From the NCBI GenBank assembly GCA_013399695.1, contig VXAU01004951.1:1-64000 (forward strand): 64,000 nucleotides of DNA, given 5' to 3'. The DNA is from Formicarius rufipectus (Eukaryota; Chordata; Aves; Passeriformes; Formicariidae). Each line of letters opens with the position of its first letter. Positions within the stretch are counted from its first letter, which is position 1. The position numbers and the translations under genes are program-made. The notes beneath the pieces were generated by a model. That model saw nothing but the letters and a program-made list of their open reading frames with translations. It ran no database searches and was not told where the DNA came from. Below, piece after piece: positions 12,701-24,740 of the stretch.

Positions 12701-15094
12701 CTGTCAGCCTTCTACATGGGCTCCATGCAGTGAGGAGAAATTATGAGCTATTGGTGGAGGCTATGACCTGTGCTCTCAAGAAGGTCACTGGTTGCTTCTG
12801 TTGTCTGTACCTGGGTAACGAATGATGATAGTCCCAGGTTTTTGTCCTGCCTCTTCTGTTCCTGACATGGTATGTTATCTTCAGGGCATAGAGGTGTCTG
12901 AGGCCATGGACCTTGGTGTTTTGGGATAGTACAGTATGCTGTATATTTGCCACCAGCATTTGCCAGTTTGCTTGCTGGTCAGGTATGCCAAGATGTGGTA
13001 GCCAATTAGTATCTAATTTAGGCCATATCCAGATGTTTCTGTCTTTTCCTAGCTGTGCTTGAGGTCTGTGTCATCCAGCACTAGAGTCCTGTGCCTGAGT
13101 TGTGGCACCCATGCTGGGGCAGAGTTTTCTGTGTTTATCTTGGTCTTGTCATAACTGTGAGGTTGACACTCCTGAATTTTTACTGCTGTGCCTGCCTTCC
13201 CTTCCAGAGGAAAGCAGGGTGCCGAAGAGGCAGGGGAAAACAGTGTGGGCTCTGGTCTCATTCCAGGAGCCCACAGTGTAAAACACTCTTGTGTAAACAC
13301 AGCTAATCTGAGGTTAACTCCCTTTGCCTCTCCTTCTCTTGCCTCTACAATAAATTGCCCACATATCTTCCTGATGGCCTCTTTAAAGCAGAACAGATCA
13401 ATTATATGGAAATATATATGTAGTACTCTGAAATAACAAGCTCTTGGAAACACCACAGTGAGTCTGCAATGCCATTTGCAGAACATGGAGCTAATTGGTG
13501 TGAAACCACTATTTACAAGCAGTTATCTCCTTGCCTGTAGGTTTCTGGGAGGGAAGGAATATGAGTGTCTGAAAGGAAGGAGTTGCTCTTTGCAAAAAGC
13601 GCTATTTCTATGAAAAATAGAATAGCAGTGGCTGTTTCTCTTTCATGCTATCAGGGATGCTTCTGATGGAGACCCAAGCCCTAACTCTTTCACATGCGCA
13701 AGACTATATGTATTATTCCATTTCCTTATGGACTAATATTTTAGTACCTAGGTGTCTGAAGAATCCTTAGGGTGGTTTTTAGGGGTGCAAGAACTTCTTA
13801 AAGATGTGAATAAATATAACTATGAAAGTTTCACATGTCCCTTCTCTGATGGGATGTGCTTGACACTGTCTCTGTCTCATCCCTTCTAGGGTGAAGTGGG
13901 AGAAGATGTAGTAGGGAGGCTGGATCAGGGTATGTGCTCAGTACTCTTTCCAGCTGGGAATGGTAGAGCAAGATTTGAGACTTAGTTGATAATCTCAGAA
14001 CTGAGGAGCGTGAAGCACTATTGGGAAGCTTGCTTGTTTGGAAAAAGTGTATGTGTGTTTACAAGGAGTGCTGGCTGCCAGATAGATCTTATCACTAAAG
14101 CTGGAGAAGATATTTGACAATATTTTGGAGCAGAGGTCCAGAGGACAGCAACAGCTTGCCTAAGGAGCAGCCATGAGACCTGCTGTAACAGGCAGTAAGT
14201 GCATATTACTTTGGTATATATCTGTGTTGAAAACAATACAGGCCATTTCCTGGTAACAGATAAATCTTTGATACTTTTAGGAGCCAGAATTTGGCCTCAC
14301 CAAGAGGAAGTGCATTTGGTCACTGGCTTTCCCTTCAGTTGCTCCTCCTCAGACTGTGGAAAGCTGGCTTGGGAGAGCCACTAGTCCGATCTCAGTAGGA
14401 AAACTTCCAATTCCCTTTAGTATACTTTCTTGCTTTGTGGTTAAAGACCCAAGAACTCTTTTAATGTTCATGCTCTTGGAGAAGAGTCTTGCTGTGAAAC
14501 CTCATCTGCTTTTCTGAGATTTGAGGGAAATGAGAAGGGTAGACTATAGATCTATGCACTGGGGAGACAAAGTACATCCACTCCTCCAAAGTGGGCCATA
14601 ACTATAGCTGGAAGAAAAACTGAGCAGCATATTCATATCTCTTGTGTGGATGTTAGCAAGACATGCAGAATTGCAACCAAGGTGCAGGGCAGGACAGTAA
14701 AGTTTCTAACCCAACTGTTAGCAGCTTTGAGGCTGCACTTTCTTTCCCAGTTTCATCTGTGATTCTCTGAGGCTGTTCTTGTATTTGCTTTTTATCTTGT
14801 ATATTTTCAGACCAGCTGTCTTCTTGATCACCCCTTCACTGTCTCTTGGTTTTTCTGGTGGTGGTTCCAAACTTTTCAGTGCCTTCACTCCTGAGGAATG
14901 GATGTAGAGTCGTTTTCACATTCATGCCACCACTCCCTTTGCTATTTTGACTCCTGCAATGCTTTTTGTTCTGGATCCTGTCCTGCTCCCTAAATACATC
15001 CTTTCAGCCACATGCCACCTCCTTTCCTCAAAATTCCCACAAAATTAGCACAACCTTTCCATCTGATTATGTTGGGGAAACCCACCTTTTTTCT
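12701..15094. other. Non-coding stretch, no gene recognised
   Basis: A 145-codon minus-strand frame at 13049-13486 is the longest here. It overlaps other frames on the plus strand, shows no domain, and is not supported as a gene. No repeats recognised. Confidence 0.5.
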
Positions 15095-15121
15095 TCTTCT
15101 TTTTTGTTTTTTTTTTTTTCT
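15095..15121. repeat. Poly-T tract
   Basis: A T-rich run with a few interruptions, ending in about 13 uninterrupted T. No retroposed gene is evident on either flank. Confidence 0.85.
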
Positions 15122-15844
15122 CCACCAGGACTGTAGAAGAAACTTGCCTATTTTTATCCCTCAACCTAATTTCACAACTGCACCCATGTTGTAAGCCTAA
15201 CCATATGCTCTGAGCTGTAAGGACACTTTGTCCCATCTTTGCCTTCCCTTTTAGTCTGTCTGGTCCACAGGAGGAGAGCTGTGCCTTTCCACTCTGCAGC
15301 ATCTGGCAAACTGAAGGTACCTGGCACACAGTCAGTACTTAACAGAAATTAAATAGTAATAATACAGAGATACCTAGAGAGATTAGAGACTTGGTATGAA
15401 AACAAATGAAGATCCAACTTGGCAAAAATCAAAGTTAATGCATCTGGCAATGATGGGAATGTGGAGTAACTGAGCCCTCTATGAATATTTGAAGTATGTA
15501 AACACCAAGCGGAGAAGGAATTAGTTAATGTGTGTTGGGTAGAGCTAGCAGTGATGGGAAGAAATGCAAATGAGAAAACCCTTATGGTGAAGCTCATTGA
15601 GCTATTAAATAGTTTTCAAAAGGAAAGGCCAGACATTACTTTTTCTGAGATGCAATAAAATTACTGTAACACCCTGATTGAAATTTTGGGACAACTGAAG
15701 TCAGTGAAGAAATTTGCTCTGACACCACCAAAGCCAACACTCCACCCCGCCCAGATAAACATGAAACTGAATTGGCAGAAAACCTGACCTGCGATTGAGT
15801 GTTTGTTATTTTCAAAGCTGTTTTGATGTTTTCCCACCAATGCA

Positions 15845-16010
15845 ATATATAAAGGTGGCTTATGAGAAAAGCTAAATATAAAATACCAAGTATGGCATTG
15901 TATATAAATTAGACCAGTGTTTTACAGTTCAAGGCATTATTATTCTACATAATCACAGCATGCAAACATCTGCAGAGTATGCAAATAATATATGAAGGTA
16001 TTTAGTATGA
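15845..16010. promoter_or_regulatory. AT-rich block with octamer motif, candidate regulatory
   Basis: Contains a perfect POU octamer ATGCAAAT at 15979-15986, followed by AATA, with a related atgcaaac about 20 bp upstream, in dense AT-rich text. Octamer clusters occur in POU/SOX enhancers, but a single match is weak evidence. The role is inference. Confidence 0.2.
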
Positions 16011-18730
16011 GCACCATATAGATTCTTGGGGAATTGATAGGCAACAGTGGTTTTCAATCTCTTTTAGTTTGCAAATCCCTACAAAATTTCTTGAGACTGA
16101 GGACTCCTGTATGGTGAATTAACATAAAAGTCTTTCTTGTTTGTTTTTATGGAAACTGTAAATATATCTCATGGATCTCTAAGGGGCCAGGATCAGAACA
16201 TAAAAACTTTGGCAGGAAGATATCTGGTTTGTATTCAGATGTGATAGATGTTTGTAAGGCAATTATACTTAGCTCTATTTTGATAGTAATTACTGTTTTG
16301 TGGGTTTTCAAGTGCAACTTTTCCATTGTTGGAAAGCCTTGGTTTGTATTAAGAGCTCAATGCATACTGACCACAACCTGCCTGTGTCTGCCCTTCTTTA
16401 CATACTCTAGTCCAAGTGTCAGCCTAGACTTTATCTTCAGCTGAAGAGTTAGACCAAAGCAGCAGTCAGTCTTGGATGAAGGTTAGTGATCTCAGCCGCT
16501 CATCACCAGAAAATATCTCCCTTTGTTGGCATAGCTACACTTGACAAAACCGGGGAGTGATTATTCACGTGTCTGTGTCAGGACATCAGAGATGACAACT
16601 GTGGCAATGGATGAATTGTTGGTCCTGGTAAGCTTTTATTCCCTGGCTGCAGTCCACATATGATGTGTGGGAACAGTACCAGCTGAACACAGTTTTGTTG
16701 GGATTTTTAGTTTGCTTGGGATTTTTAGTTTGGTTGGTTGGTTTTTTCTCTGTCTGTTAATTAAATCTTTGACATGTAGTGCTCTTGAGTGAGTTCTTCA
16801 TTCCCATGTGGAAGTGGAGATAGCAGGTAGGAAATAGCAAAAGGAAAAAGCTCCTGACCTGGAGAAATAAGAACACTATGGTCTGTAACTTTTGAGGGAC
16901 ATCATGACTGATGGCAGCAGAATTGGGTGTTTTGTCCTGAAGGTGGCTTTGACATTTCAAAATTTTATGTTGTCAAACTGGGATGAAAACCCCAGTTGGG
17001 TTACTAGCTTAATTTGTGAAACACATATTCAGTATTTTTAGTTTAATTGCAACATAAATATTTTAAAGATATCTGAAATACTTTGTGAAATATGTATTTA
17101 CACTGAAAGATGTTTTGATAACACTGAGTGATGCTTTTTATACAGTCAGTATGTTCATGCAGACACTGCACGGCTCAGTTCTGTCAGATCATCTTTCCTG
17201 GTAGAAGACTAAACTGTTTTTAAGATTTCAGCTAAGGAATATAAAGCTCCTGCTCCCCTGAGAAGAGTAATACTAAACACAGTTACAAAAGGAAACGATT
17301 TAGCATTCCAACATCATACTTGCCAGCTCTGAATGAGGGTATTTTAATTTTTCTTTTTAATATGACACCTATTCATGTCACTTTACTGTCTCAAACTGTG
17401 ACATCCTCTAACTTAAGAGACAGAGTCCTAATAAATACTAAAAACTGCATATTGAAATAAAAAAAAACCCAACACTGGTGACAAGAGGCAGCTTTTTACA
17501 GTGGCAATGCATTGGCCATGGAAGTTTTCTGAGGAGATTGTTCAATTCTTTTTCCTCTGGAGTCCTTGCATTGAGTTTGGTTATCTTGCCAAGAGATTCT
17601 GGTGTGTCTTCATGTATTGAACTTGATAATATTTGATTACATGTGGTGGTAAAGGAAAGCCAAGTCCCCCCCACCACTGATATTACTGTCTGAAAATCAA
17701 AATTCTGTGAATGTAGGAAACCCATACTAACACTTAGTGGCCCAGTGTTCAATTGTGACAGCACAATGATGATAACCATGTTATAACTGCTCTAAAGCAT
17801 CATCATGGAGTAGAGGTGACATTATGAGGAGAGCTTTTATGGGAAAAATGTCCTACTGCTGTGGAACTAATCTTAAGCTTGAAGTTGTGGTATGGCTGTT
17901 TCCCATGCAGAGCACAAAATAAGGTAGAAGATGGCCAGGGTTTTCCTGGGCTGGCTGCCCAAATTTCTTTATAACTGAACACCTACATGGAGCTCTTCTC
18001 TTTCGGTGGGAATGATCACAGCTTGGCTGTTTGAACTCTTTGATTTCTTAATCATTATAGCTTAAGATCACACAAATGTTTGACTTTTGCCAAAGTAATA
18101 GAATAGACTCTTTCTTCTGGACAGGGTCAGATAGCTAGTTGGCCTTCTCTCCTTGGGGTGACCTTCAAGATTAAACTGTATTACATATTTCCACTGTTAT
18201 ATCTTTTCCACAATTCAAAATTACGTTAGTTTCACAAATTAGCTGAGTCCATGCCCCTGTCCTTGCCCCTGGCTCCTGATGGTTTTTATCATTTAATGAA
18301 GCCTGATTTTTTTTTTCTCCCAAGTTTTATCATTTATTATTAATTTTAAACTTTTTTTTTTTGGGTTCTGAGGGATTGTGAGGTTGGACAGTAAGGCCAT
18401 GCTGTATTTATAAACCTGATAGAAATTTACAAACAGAAGATAATGTGCATATCCCTGTGCTACTAAGTCATTACCTTAGGGAATCAGGAAACATAAATGG
18501 CACTATTAAATCATTCTATTGTGCGTTATGAAGACACAATATTAATATTAAGCTGGGAATAGAAAGACTGTTCCTTTTGTACTAATCATTACTTTTATTT
18601 CCATTGTAGTTGAGCCCAAACCATAAGCTGGGCTTGGAGCCCCATTAGGTGAGGTGTTGGATAAATTTTGCAGAGAGAGAGGGAGAAGACTGCTGATGTG
18701 TTTTACTCTGTGGAAGTGCTGATGAATTGC
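16011..18730. other. Non-coding stretch, no gene recognised
   Basis: Holds a small tandem duplication at about 16686-16728, two copies of gggatttttagttt separated by a few bases, followed by a ttggttggttgg stretch. T-runs occur at 18308-18318 and 18352-18361. No gene or mobile element could be supported. Confidence 0.5.
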
Positions 18731-18739
18731 AATCATGGA

Positions 18740-18850
18740 GACTAATTAAAGCATCTGGATGGATAGATAAAATGGACATAAACCAGATTTAATTGATGGG
18801 AGAGCAGGAAAGGGTTTGACAGTTAATTAATGTTTTTAATCAGTTGTGGA
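18740..18850. promoter_or_regulatory. Candidate homeodomain-site cluster
   Basis: TAATTA at 18743-18748 and 18824-18829, with TAATTG at 18790-18795 and a TTTAATCA just downstream. The 18824 site lies in a TTAATTAA palindrome. The spacing and AT-rich context resemble conserved non-coding elements, but conservation is unknown. Confidence 0.2.
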
Positions 18851-21800
18851 TTTACAAGAGGAAAGGGAAAGAAGGAAGCTGATGGGGTCTTAGCCTTTGC
18901 TGATAGCAATACCTTGTATATGGGAGTGCTTGGTGTCACATGGAGCTAGAATGTTCAGACACCTATTTCTTCATCTTCACTCTCATCAAGGAAGCATTTG
19001 GGCTCAATGATTTTCATGTACATATTTTTACCACCTCTGAATTTGTTGATCTCTTATATTTTTGAATGATGACCACCCACCTTTAGGAATTTCCCATGTG
19101 AAGATCTTTGCAATAGATGTCAGAAACAGAAATAGACCAAGGCCCTAGGAGATTGCAGACCACCACTCATCTGAAAAATGGGAAGTATTACATATACACT
19201 GGATGATTACTATTAATGTTTTTCTGCCATTTGTGTGTTAAAAATCCTGAAGATGTATCCCTAGACTGAGGGCTGTTAAGGTGAAGGATGTAGTGAGTAA
19301 GAATATATGTAGTCTCCAGGCTTTCAGTGAAAAAGTTACTAATACTTGGCATCAGTGTGAATGGGGAGATCTGTATTTTTAATGGGCTTTTCACAAATTA
19401 CAATCTTCCCAGTCTCTAATAGGAAGGGAGGTGAAACCATTGCAGCAGGTATTAATGCAAGAGGGTTTAATCCTCTCCTTCCAGAATTCATAAACTGAAA
19501 GGGGTCTTACGTATGCTAACATACTGCTACCAATGCCTACCTGGGTATTTTGGAGATAGAGATGCACATCTGAGAGCTTTTTCCATTGTTATTCATATTC
19601 AGAATAATGCTCATTTTTAGTGGAAAAAGCCCAGTATTGATTCCAAAGGATACATATCACCAATATAAAGTGCTATGTGGCACTTACACGCATGACTCCA
19701 AGTCCTGGTACTGACAAGGCTTGAAAGTGCTTGCCTTCGTGATGTTCTACAGTACTACCATGCTATGGGGACCAGCAGAGGGATAAAAACGGGAATGACT
19801 TTCACAACACTTCTCTTAAATGCAGACTGGGAGGAGGGACAAAATCCAAACAGTGTCTATTGGAATGCACCACGCACTGTAGAAAGTCCTTGCAATTCAA
19901 ACCTAATATAGCCTGATCCTTCAGGGTTCCTCTGTGATGTGCAAAAGAACAGTGCAGAGACACTTGACTGGAAAACAGCACATCGCATTGACACAGGCTT
20001 TATTGTTCTGGGGTCCTGTTGTAACAACTCCACAGCACTGTACCAAGCTGAAGTATTATGTCAGCTGGAGGTAGCTTGGGGAAGCCTAAGATGTGTGCAG
20101 AGAGTAAGGGTAAGATACACCATTAGATGTTTGGAGCCTGTCGTATGACAATCAGCCTTTATCACTAAGGGAGAGCTGTACGTGGGTGGCACTTTACCCA
20201 GCAATTGTGCTTTCAGTTTCTGCAGCTTTGTATAAAAACTTCATCTAGTGCCTGTTCTCACAGCAGAAGTTGCTTTGATTGTGTGTTTGGGACTGAACCA
20301 ATGACTCTAGCATCGTGCTCTGTAATTGGGCAGTGCTCAGAGGTGATATAAAGGATGCTGTATGTCACCTGGCAGCAACTTAGTGTAACTTACAAGAGCG
20401 TACAGTCAGGAAATAAATGATGCAGGAGCAAAGGCAGCTCAGTGAAAGGTGTAAGACAAAGTGAGAGTGGGAGGTTCTTTATCTTAATTCTACCTGGTAG
20501 TTGCTTTTCTATCTACCCAGTTCTATTGGCACTGTAAATTACAACTACTTATCAACCAGAGGTAAAATGCAATATCATTTCAGTCACTTTGAGTTTGACC
20601 CAAAGTGTTTATATCCATGAAAAAAAAATGAATGATTGCCACTTATTTATTTTTACAAAAATGATAGGCTATTGTGCAGGAGAAAGCAGCCTCAGCTGAC
20701 ATTCACAGCTGTTCTTTCATGTGGGATACAAGCAAAGTGAAAACAGTATGCCACTCATGTTTCTACTGGACAGTATTTTGGAATCTACGTTTAATCTGCT
20801 CAAGGGGGGAAAAACATGGGGAGAATGCACTGCTTAGCAATAAAATACATCAATACACCCAACATCACCACATCAATATACAGTGATTAAATTTATAGCT
20901 CTAGCTTCACAGTTGTTCTGCCTGAAAACCCCCAGGGTGGCCTCAGAGTCCTCTGCTTCTAATCTGAACTGGTGATGGCATGGTGCTTCTGTCATTCAGA
21001 AATCCCTCATTTTGCTTTGTGTAACAATAGCTTTCTTACGTATCCAAGTTAATTACAGAAACATCAGAATTCTCCTCAGGACAGGCTCAATTAGGGATAG
21101 TCTCCCATCATTTATTGATAATCTAAGCAAAAAACTATTAAAATGGATAAAATTGAATAGCCTTAAAGCTGGAGAGAGGCAGGAAGCAGCTATTCTATGC
21201 CTATTGAAGATTCTTCATTTCATCTGTTGGGGCCTTAATACCTGCTTCAGAGACTACAACCAGCATCTGCACTTTCAGCCAAGGCTTCTGCTTTTTCAGA
21301 TATTTCAATCTGTGGCTGCATTGGCTGAGGTATATGATAACTACATTCAGGCCAGGTGTTAAAATGCTTAAAAGGAGGAAATCTCTGCCTGATTTTGTGG
21401 GAACTGAATAAAAAAATAATGATGAGTAGTGGATCAACAAATGGACTGAATCTTTTCCAGAGCTACCAAAGTCTGTGGAAGTATCACATGTCTCCGTGCT
21501 CCAGATTTTTTTCCTAGGATAACTGTTTCTCTCCCTTGACTGTAGATGGAGCCTGGGTCTGACAGCCGTGTATCCTAGGCAGTCTAAGATTCATATTAGC
21601 CTTTTGAATTTAGATGCCATAATCAGTGAAGTCATTATACCTCTGGCATGTAACCGGGCACTCAAAATCAGGTTACTATAAAAAACCCTAGTCTGACATT
21701 TCACTGGGAGAAACATGTGTCAACATGGCAGTTAGAAAGCATTTGGGTTCTTTCTGAAATTGCAAGGAAAAGTAAGGATGTAAGTGAATTGCCTACATGG

Positions 21801-22021
21801 ACTCTGACTGGGATGATAAATCTACCTGAGGAGGGAGAGCTCTAGGACTCCATCCTGCGTCTTTGTAAATTATCCATTAAGCCTATGCTAGAACAACAGT
21901 TTAGAGGGAATATGATAGCTGTCTTATCCATGTCATGGCTCTGTTTGTAGTTTCAAATTCAAGGCTGCTTCAAGTGTTGTAGAAGTGTCAAAATGGAATA
22001 TTGTCTAGGGGCTCCTTAACT
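18851..22021. other. Non-coding stretch, no gene recognised
   Basis: Short frames only; a 116-codon plus-strand frame at 21012-21362 has no domain. An A8 run lies near 20620. No mobile element recognised. Confidence 0.5.
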
Positions 22022-22115
22022 CCAAAACCAAACCAACCAAACAACCCTCAAACAAAACAAAACAAAACAAAACAAAACAAAACAAAACAAAACAAAACAA
22101 ACAAACAAACAAAAA
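22022..22115. repeat. (AAAAC)n / (AAAC)n microsatellite
   Basis: Impure A/C-rich lead-in, then about ten clean AAAAC units, then AAAC units and an A5 end. The gradual change of unit suggests growth of a decayed A-rich tail. No retroposon body is evident upstream. Confidence 0.9.
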
Positions 22116-22325
22116 GCTTTCAAAACAATGTACTGAAAAAGGAGGTCTGTGCCAATCATATATGAAAAGAACATTTGCTATATCTTATATCTGCTGATCA
22201 AAGATGAGTTTGCCATAAATGGATTACAACTGATTCTATCTGTATTGACTTTTATGAAGCATCCACCATTGTAGAATCTAAGCAAGAAAAGATCTGATCT
22301 ATAGATATACATTCATGCATTATTT

Positions 22326-22341
22326 AAAAAAAAAAAAAAAA
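22326..22341. repeat. Poly-A tract
   Basis: Sixteen uninterrupted A. No attached retroposon is recognisable. Confidence 0.9.
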
Positions 22342-23027
22342 CCAAGCCAAAATAGGTGTTCTGTGAGGCAGAGGCAATTTTTCTGCTTGAAAACAGCAAT
22401 AAGCTTCTTATTGTTTACTAAATATTTGTACTGGATTTTCAGCATACAGAGAGATCATAAGCAAGAGATACAAGCACAAAACAAACAAGAAAGTGAGAGG
22501 GTACAACAGAAAGCTAAGCAAATCATCGCATTACAGGATTTTCCAAAGCTCAAATGATTTCCATGTAAAAGGCAAGACCTATGCCGCATGAGATAAAGAA
22601 ATGTTTAGCATAAACACGCATCACTGACACTGACAGCAGAAACGGATATTAGAACGAGTTGATCAAATTTTCCTGCCTTTTTTTATACTCCTGGAATTTT
22701 GTCAGTAACTTGTTAGTTTGTGGTTCCATAGTTCTAAAGAAGTTTTTGTTGGGTGATGACTCATCAACCTTCTTGATAATGCTGAGCCAAGGTATCAGGT
22801 GCTTTAGAAGGTGTGAGGAGGAGGTGACTGTAGTCATTCTTTCTTCCTTGCCCTATGCAGGTTTGTAGCTCTGCCATTTTAACTGCACTCCTTAGCACTG
22901 ATTGCTTGTCCTACTGTGCTTGACAGTCATTGTCCAGGCTGTGCATCAACGAGTCTGCAGATTACCATGTTTAGGAAAATGGACTTGAAAACAGTGTCTT
23001 CATCAGAGTACTGGACATATGCATATC

Positions 23028-23028
<1 letters not shown>
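22342..23028. other. Non-coding stretch, no gene recognised
   Basis: Short overlapping frames on both strands with no domain and no recognised repeat. Confidence 0.5.

Positions 23029-23106
<78 letters not shown>
23029..23106. repeat. (CTAT)n tetranucleotide microsatellite
   Basis: A pure run of 78 bases, about 19.5 units. Because the unit is 4 bases and codons are 3, every plus-strand frame reads as a Leu-Ser-Ile-Tyr repeat; that is an artefact, not a protein. Such long pure arrays are usually length-variable between individuals. Confidence 0.97.
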
Positions 23107-24639
23107 CACTAGCTGTACCTGGCATACTTGACTTTAATACCTTCAGCTGTCCTTTCTGCTCCTCTGTTGGAGATGACTGGAGAGTTGGCAGAATGAGACA
23201 TTTGCCTGTACTTCAGTGGGTGCAGCTCTCATCTGATATATTAGCACAAACCCACCCTTCATTGGCTGTTTATGCTAATATACCAGCCTTAGCTAGAGCA
23301 TTCAAGGTGCAGACACATGTTTCTTCTGCTTTACCTGCTGTTGGGGAAGTAACTTCTGGCAGAGGAACAGGGTAGACAGCTGGAGAGAGGTAACATCTTA
23401 AATCACATCCGCTAGTCTCTTTGGAGCTCATCTGTCAAATACATTTACGCACTCAGAATGGGTGTAAATTGACTCTATTTTGCCTGGGACCATCAGTCAT
23501 ACTGAGAAGGACAGCTTGGGATAAAGGCATGAAACTTCATCATAGAGTATGTCTGCTTCCATGTTGTATGTCTGAGTTATCCCTTATCATCTTTCCTGTT
23601 CTCGAGAGAGACTGAAGTACCTGAGCTTGGTGACTTGCTGCATCCCTGCTAACTAGTGAGCAAAGGTTGGGATGTAGAGTCAAGCACTGGCCCACAGCAG
23701 TTCCTCCTGCTTAACTGTTATTATGTTCCTTGCCACCATTTTAGGATATGTCAGCTAGCATTCCCACTGGTAGTGCCTGGACATGACCCAGATGGCAAAC
23801 TCAAAACATGTAATATGCTCCTTGTTTCAGCCTGGGGACTGAGCAAAGGGGCAGTAGCAGGAGCCGACTCTGGAGAGTGAGATCACTATCCCATCACCTC
23901 TCATACTGAACGTGTGGCTTCTGGCAACAAGGAGTCTGGGGTTTGGATGGATGTGGCTGGTAAGATCACTTTTCTTGTCTTCAGTGTTCACAATGTTTTC
24001 CTGATGGCATCTCACACCAACTTGTGCTGTATCTTCCTAGATAAATTCATGCTCAATTCTATCTCTGCAATTTCCATATCATGTTTATTCAGAATAAGTT
24101 GTTTTTGCTTCTCTCAGCCCTGCGGGGTTAACCTGTCTTATGAAATTCAAATGTCCTCCTCTTGCTTTCTGTCTTGTAAAACTTCTTTCTTTTCCTCCTA
24201 CCTCTTTGTTGGCTTTGTGGACTGCACTAAGCTTGCAGGAGATACTAGAGGGCTGAGAAGGAGATGTCTGCCCTAGACAGCTCCAGAGCCAACTCCAGCC
24301 TCTTCAATATGGTCTGCATTCTGGTGTATAGTGCAGTACTTTTGAGCATGAATATTACACAGCTGAATACTCATTATTGAGGAACCTTTTTTCAAATTCC
24401 ACTCTGAGGAATAATACACCAGTGGGCCAAAGATCTAATACAGAAAGCATTAAGAAGATAGGAATTTCTCCATCAGCTCAGCAGTTTTCAGTTGTACTAA
24501 AGAAAGATTCCTATTTAAGGGAGTATTTTATCTCTCTGTTAATACCTAATGTGTTGAACTGTTACACAGGGTTTTGCTATCACAAAATAAGATAATGGCA
24601 ATTTCTGTGTAGCCGGTGATTCTTTGTACTACTTATAGC
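23107..24639. other. Non-coding stretch, no gene recognised
   Basis: A 120-codon plus-strand frame at 23914-24276 is Cys/Phe-rich with no recognisable motif. No repeat family identified. Confidence 0.5.
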
Positions 24640-24740
24640 TTCCTTCATTCAAGGATCTCAAAGCTCTTTATGTCTTAGCTCTTTAAAGGACCCTATTTGC
24701 TTAGACATCCATATCCCACTGAACTGAGTGCTTAACTCAT
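24640..24740 (-). mobile_element. MIR-type SINE fragment, antisense
   Basis: The text 'ttcattcaaggatctcaaag' followed by 'ctcttta' reads on the minus strand as 'taaagagctttgagatccttgaatgaa' in two pieces. That is the conserved 3' part of amniote MIR/CORE-SINE (MIR1_Amn-like) elements. Only the tail is clear; the boundary towards 24740 is a guess. Confidence 0.5.

Noticed and set aside
13049..13486. 145-codon minus-strand frame
   Set aside because: Two plus-strand frames overlap it; no recognisable motif; length within expectation for 64 kb.
23019..23131. Leu-Ser-Ile-Tyr repeat proteins in two plus-strand frames
   Set aside because: Translation of the (CTAT)n microsatellite; any frame gives the same repeat.
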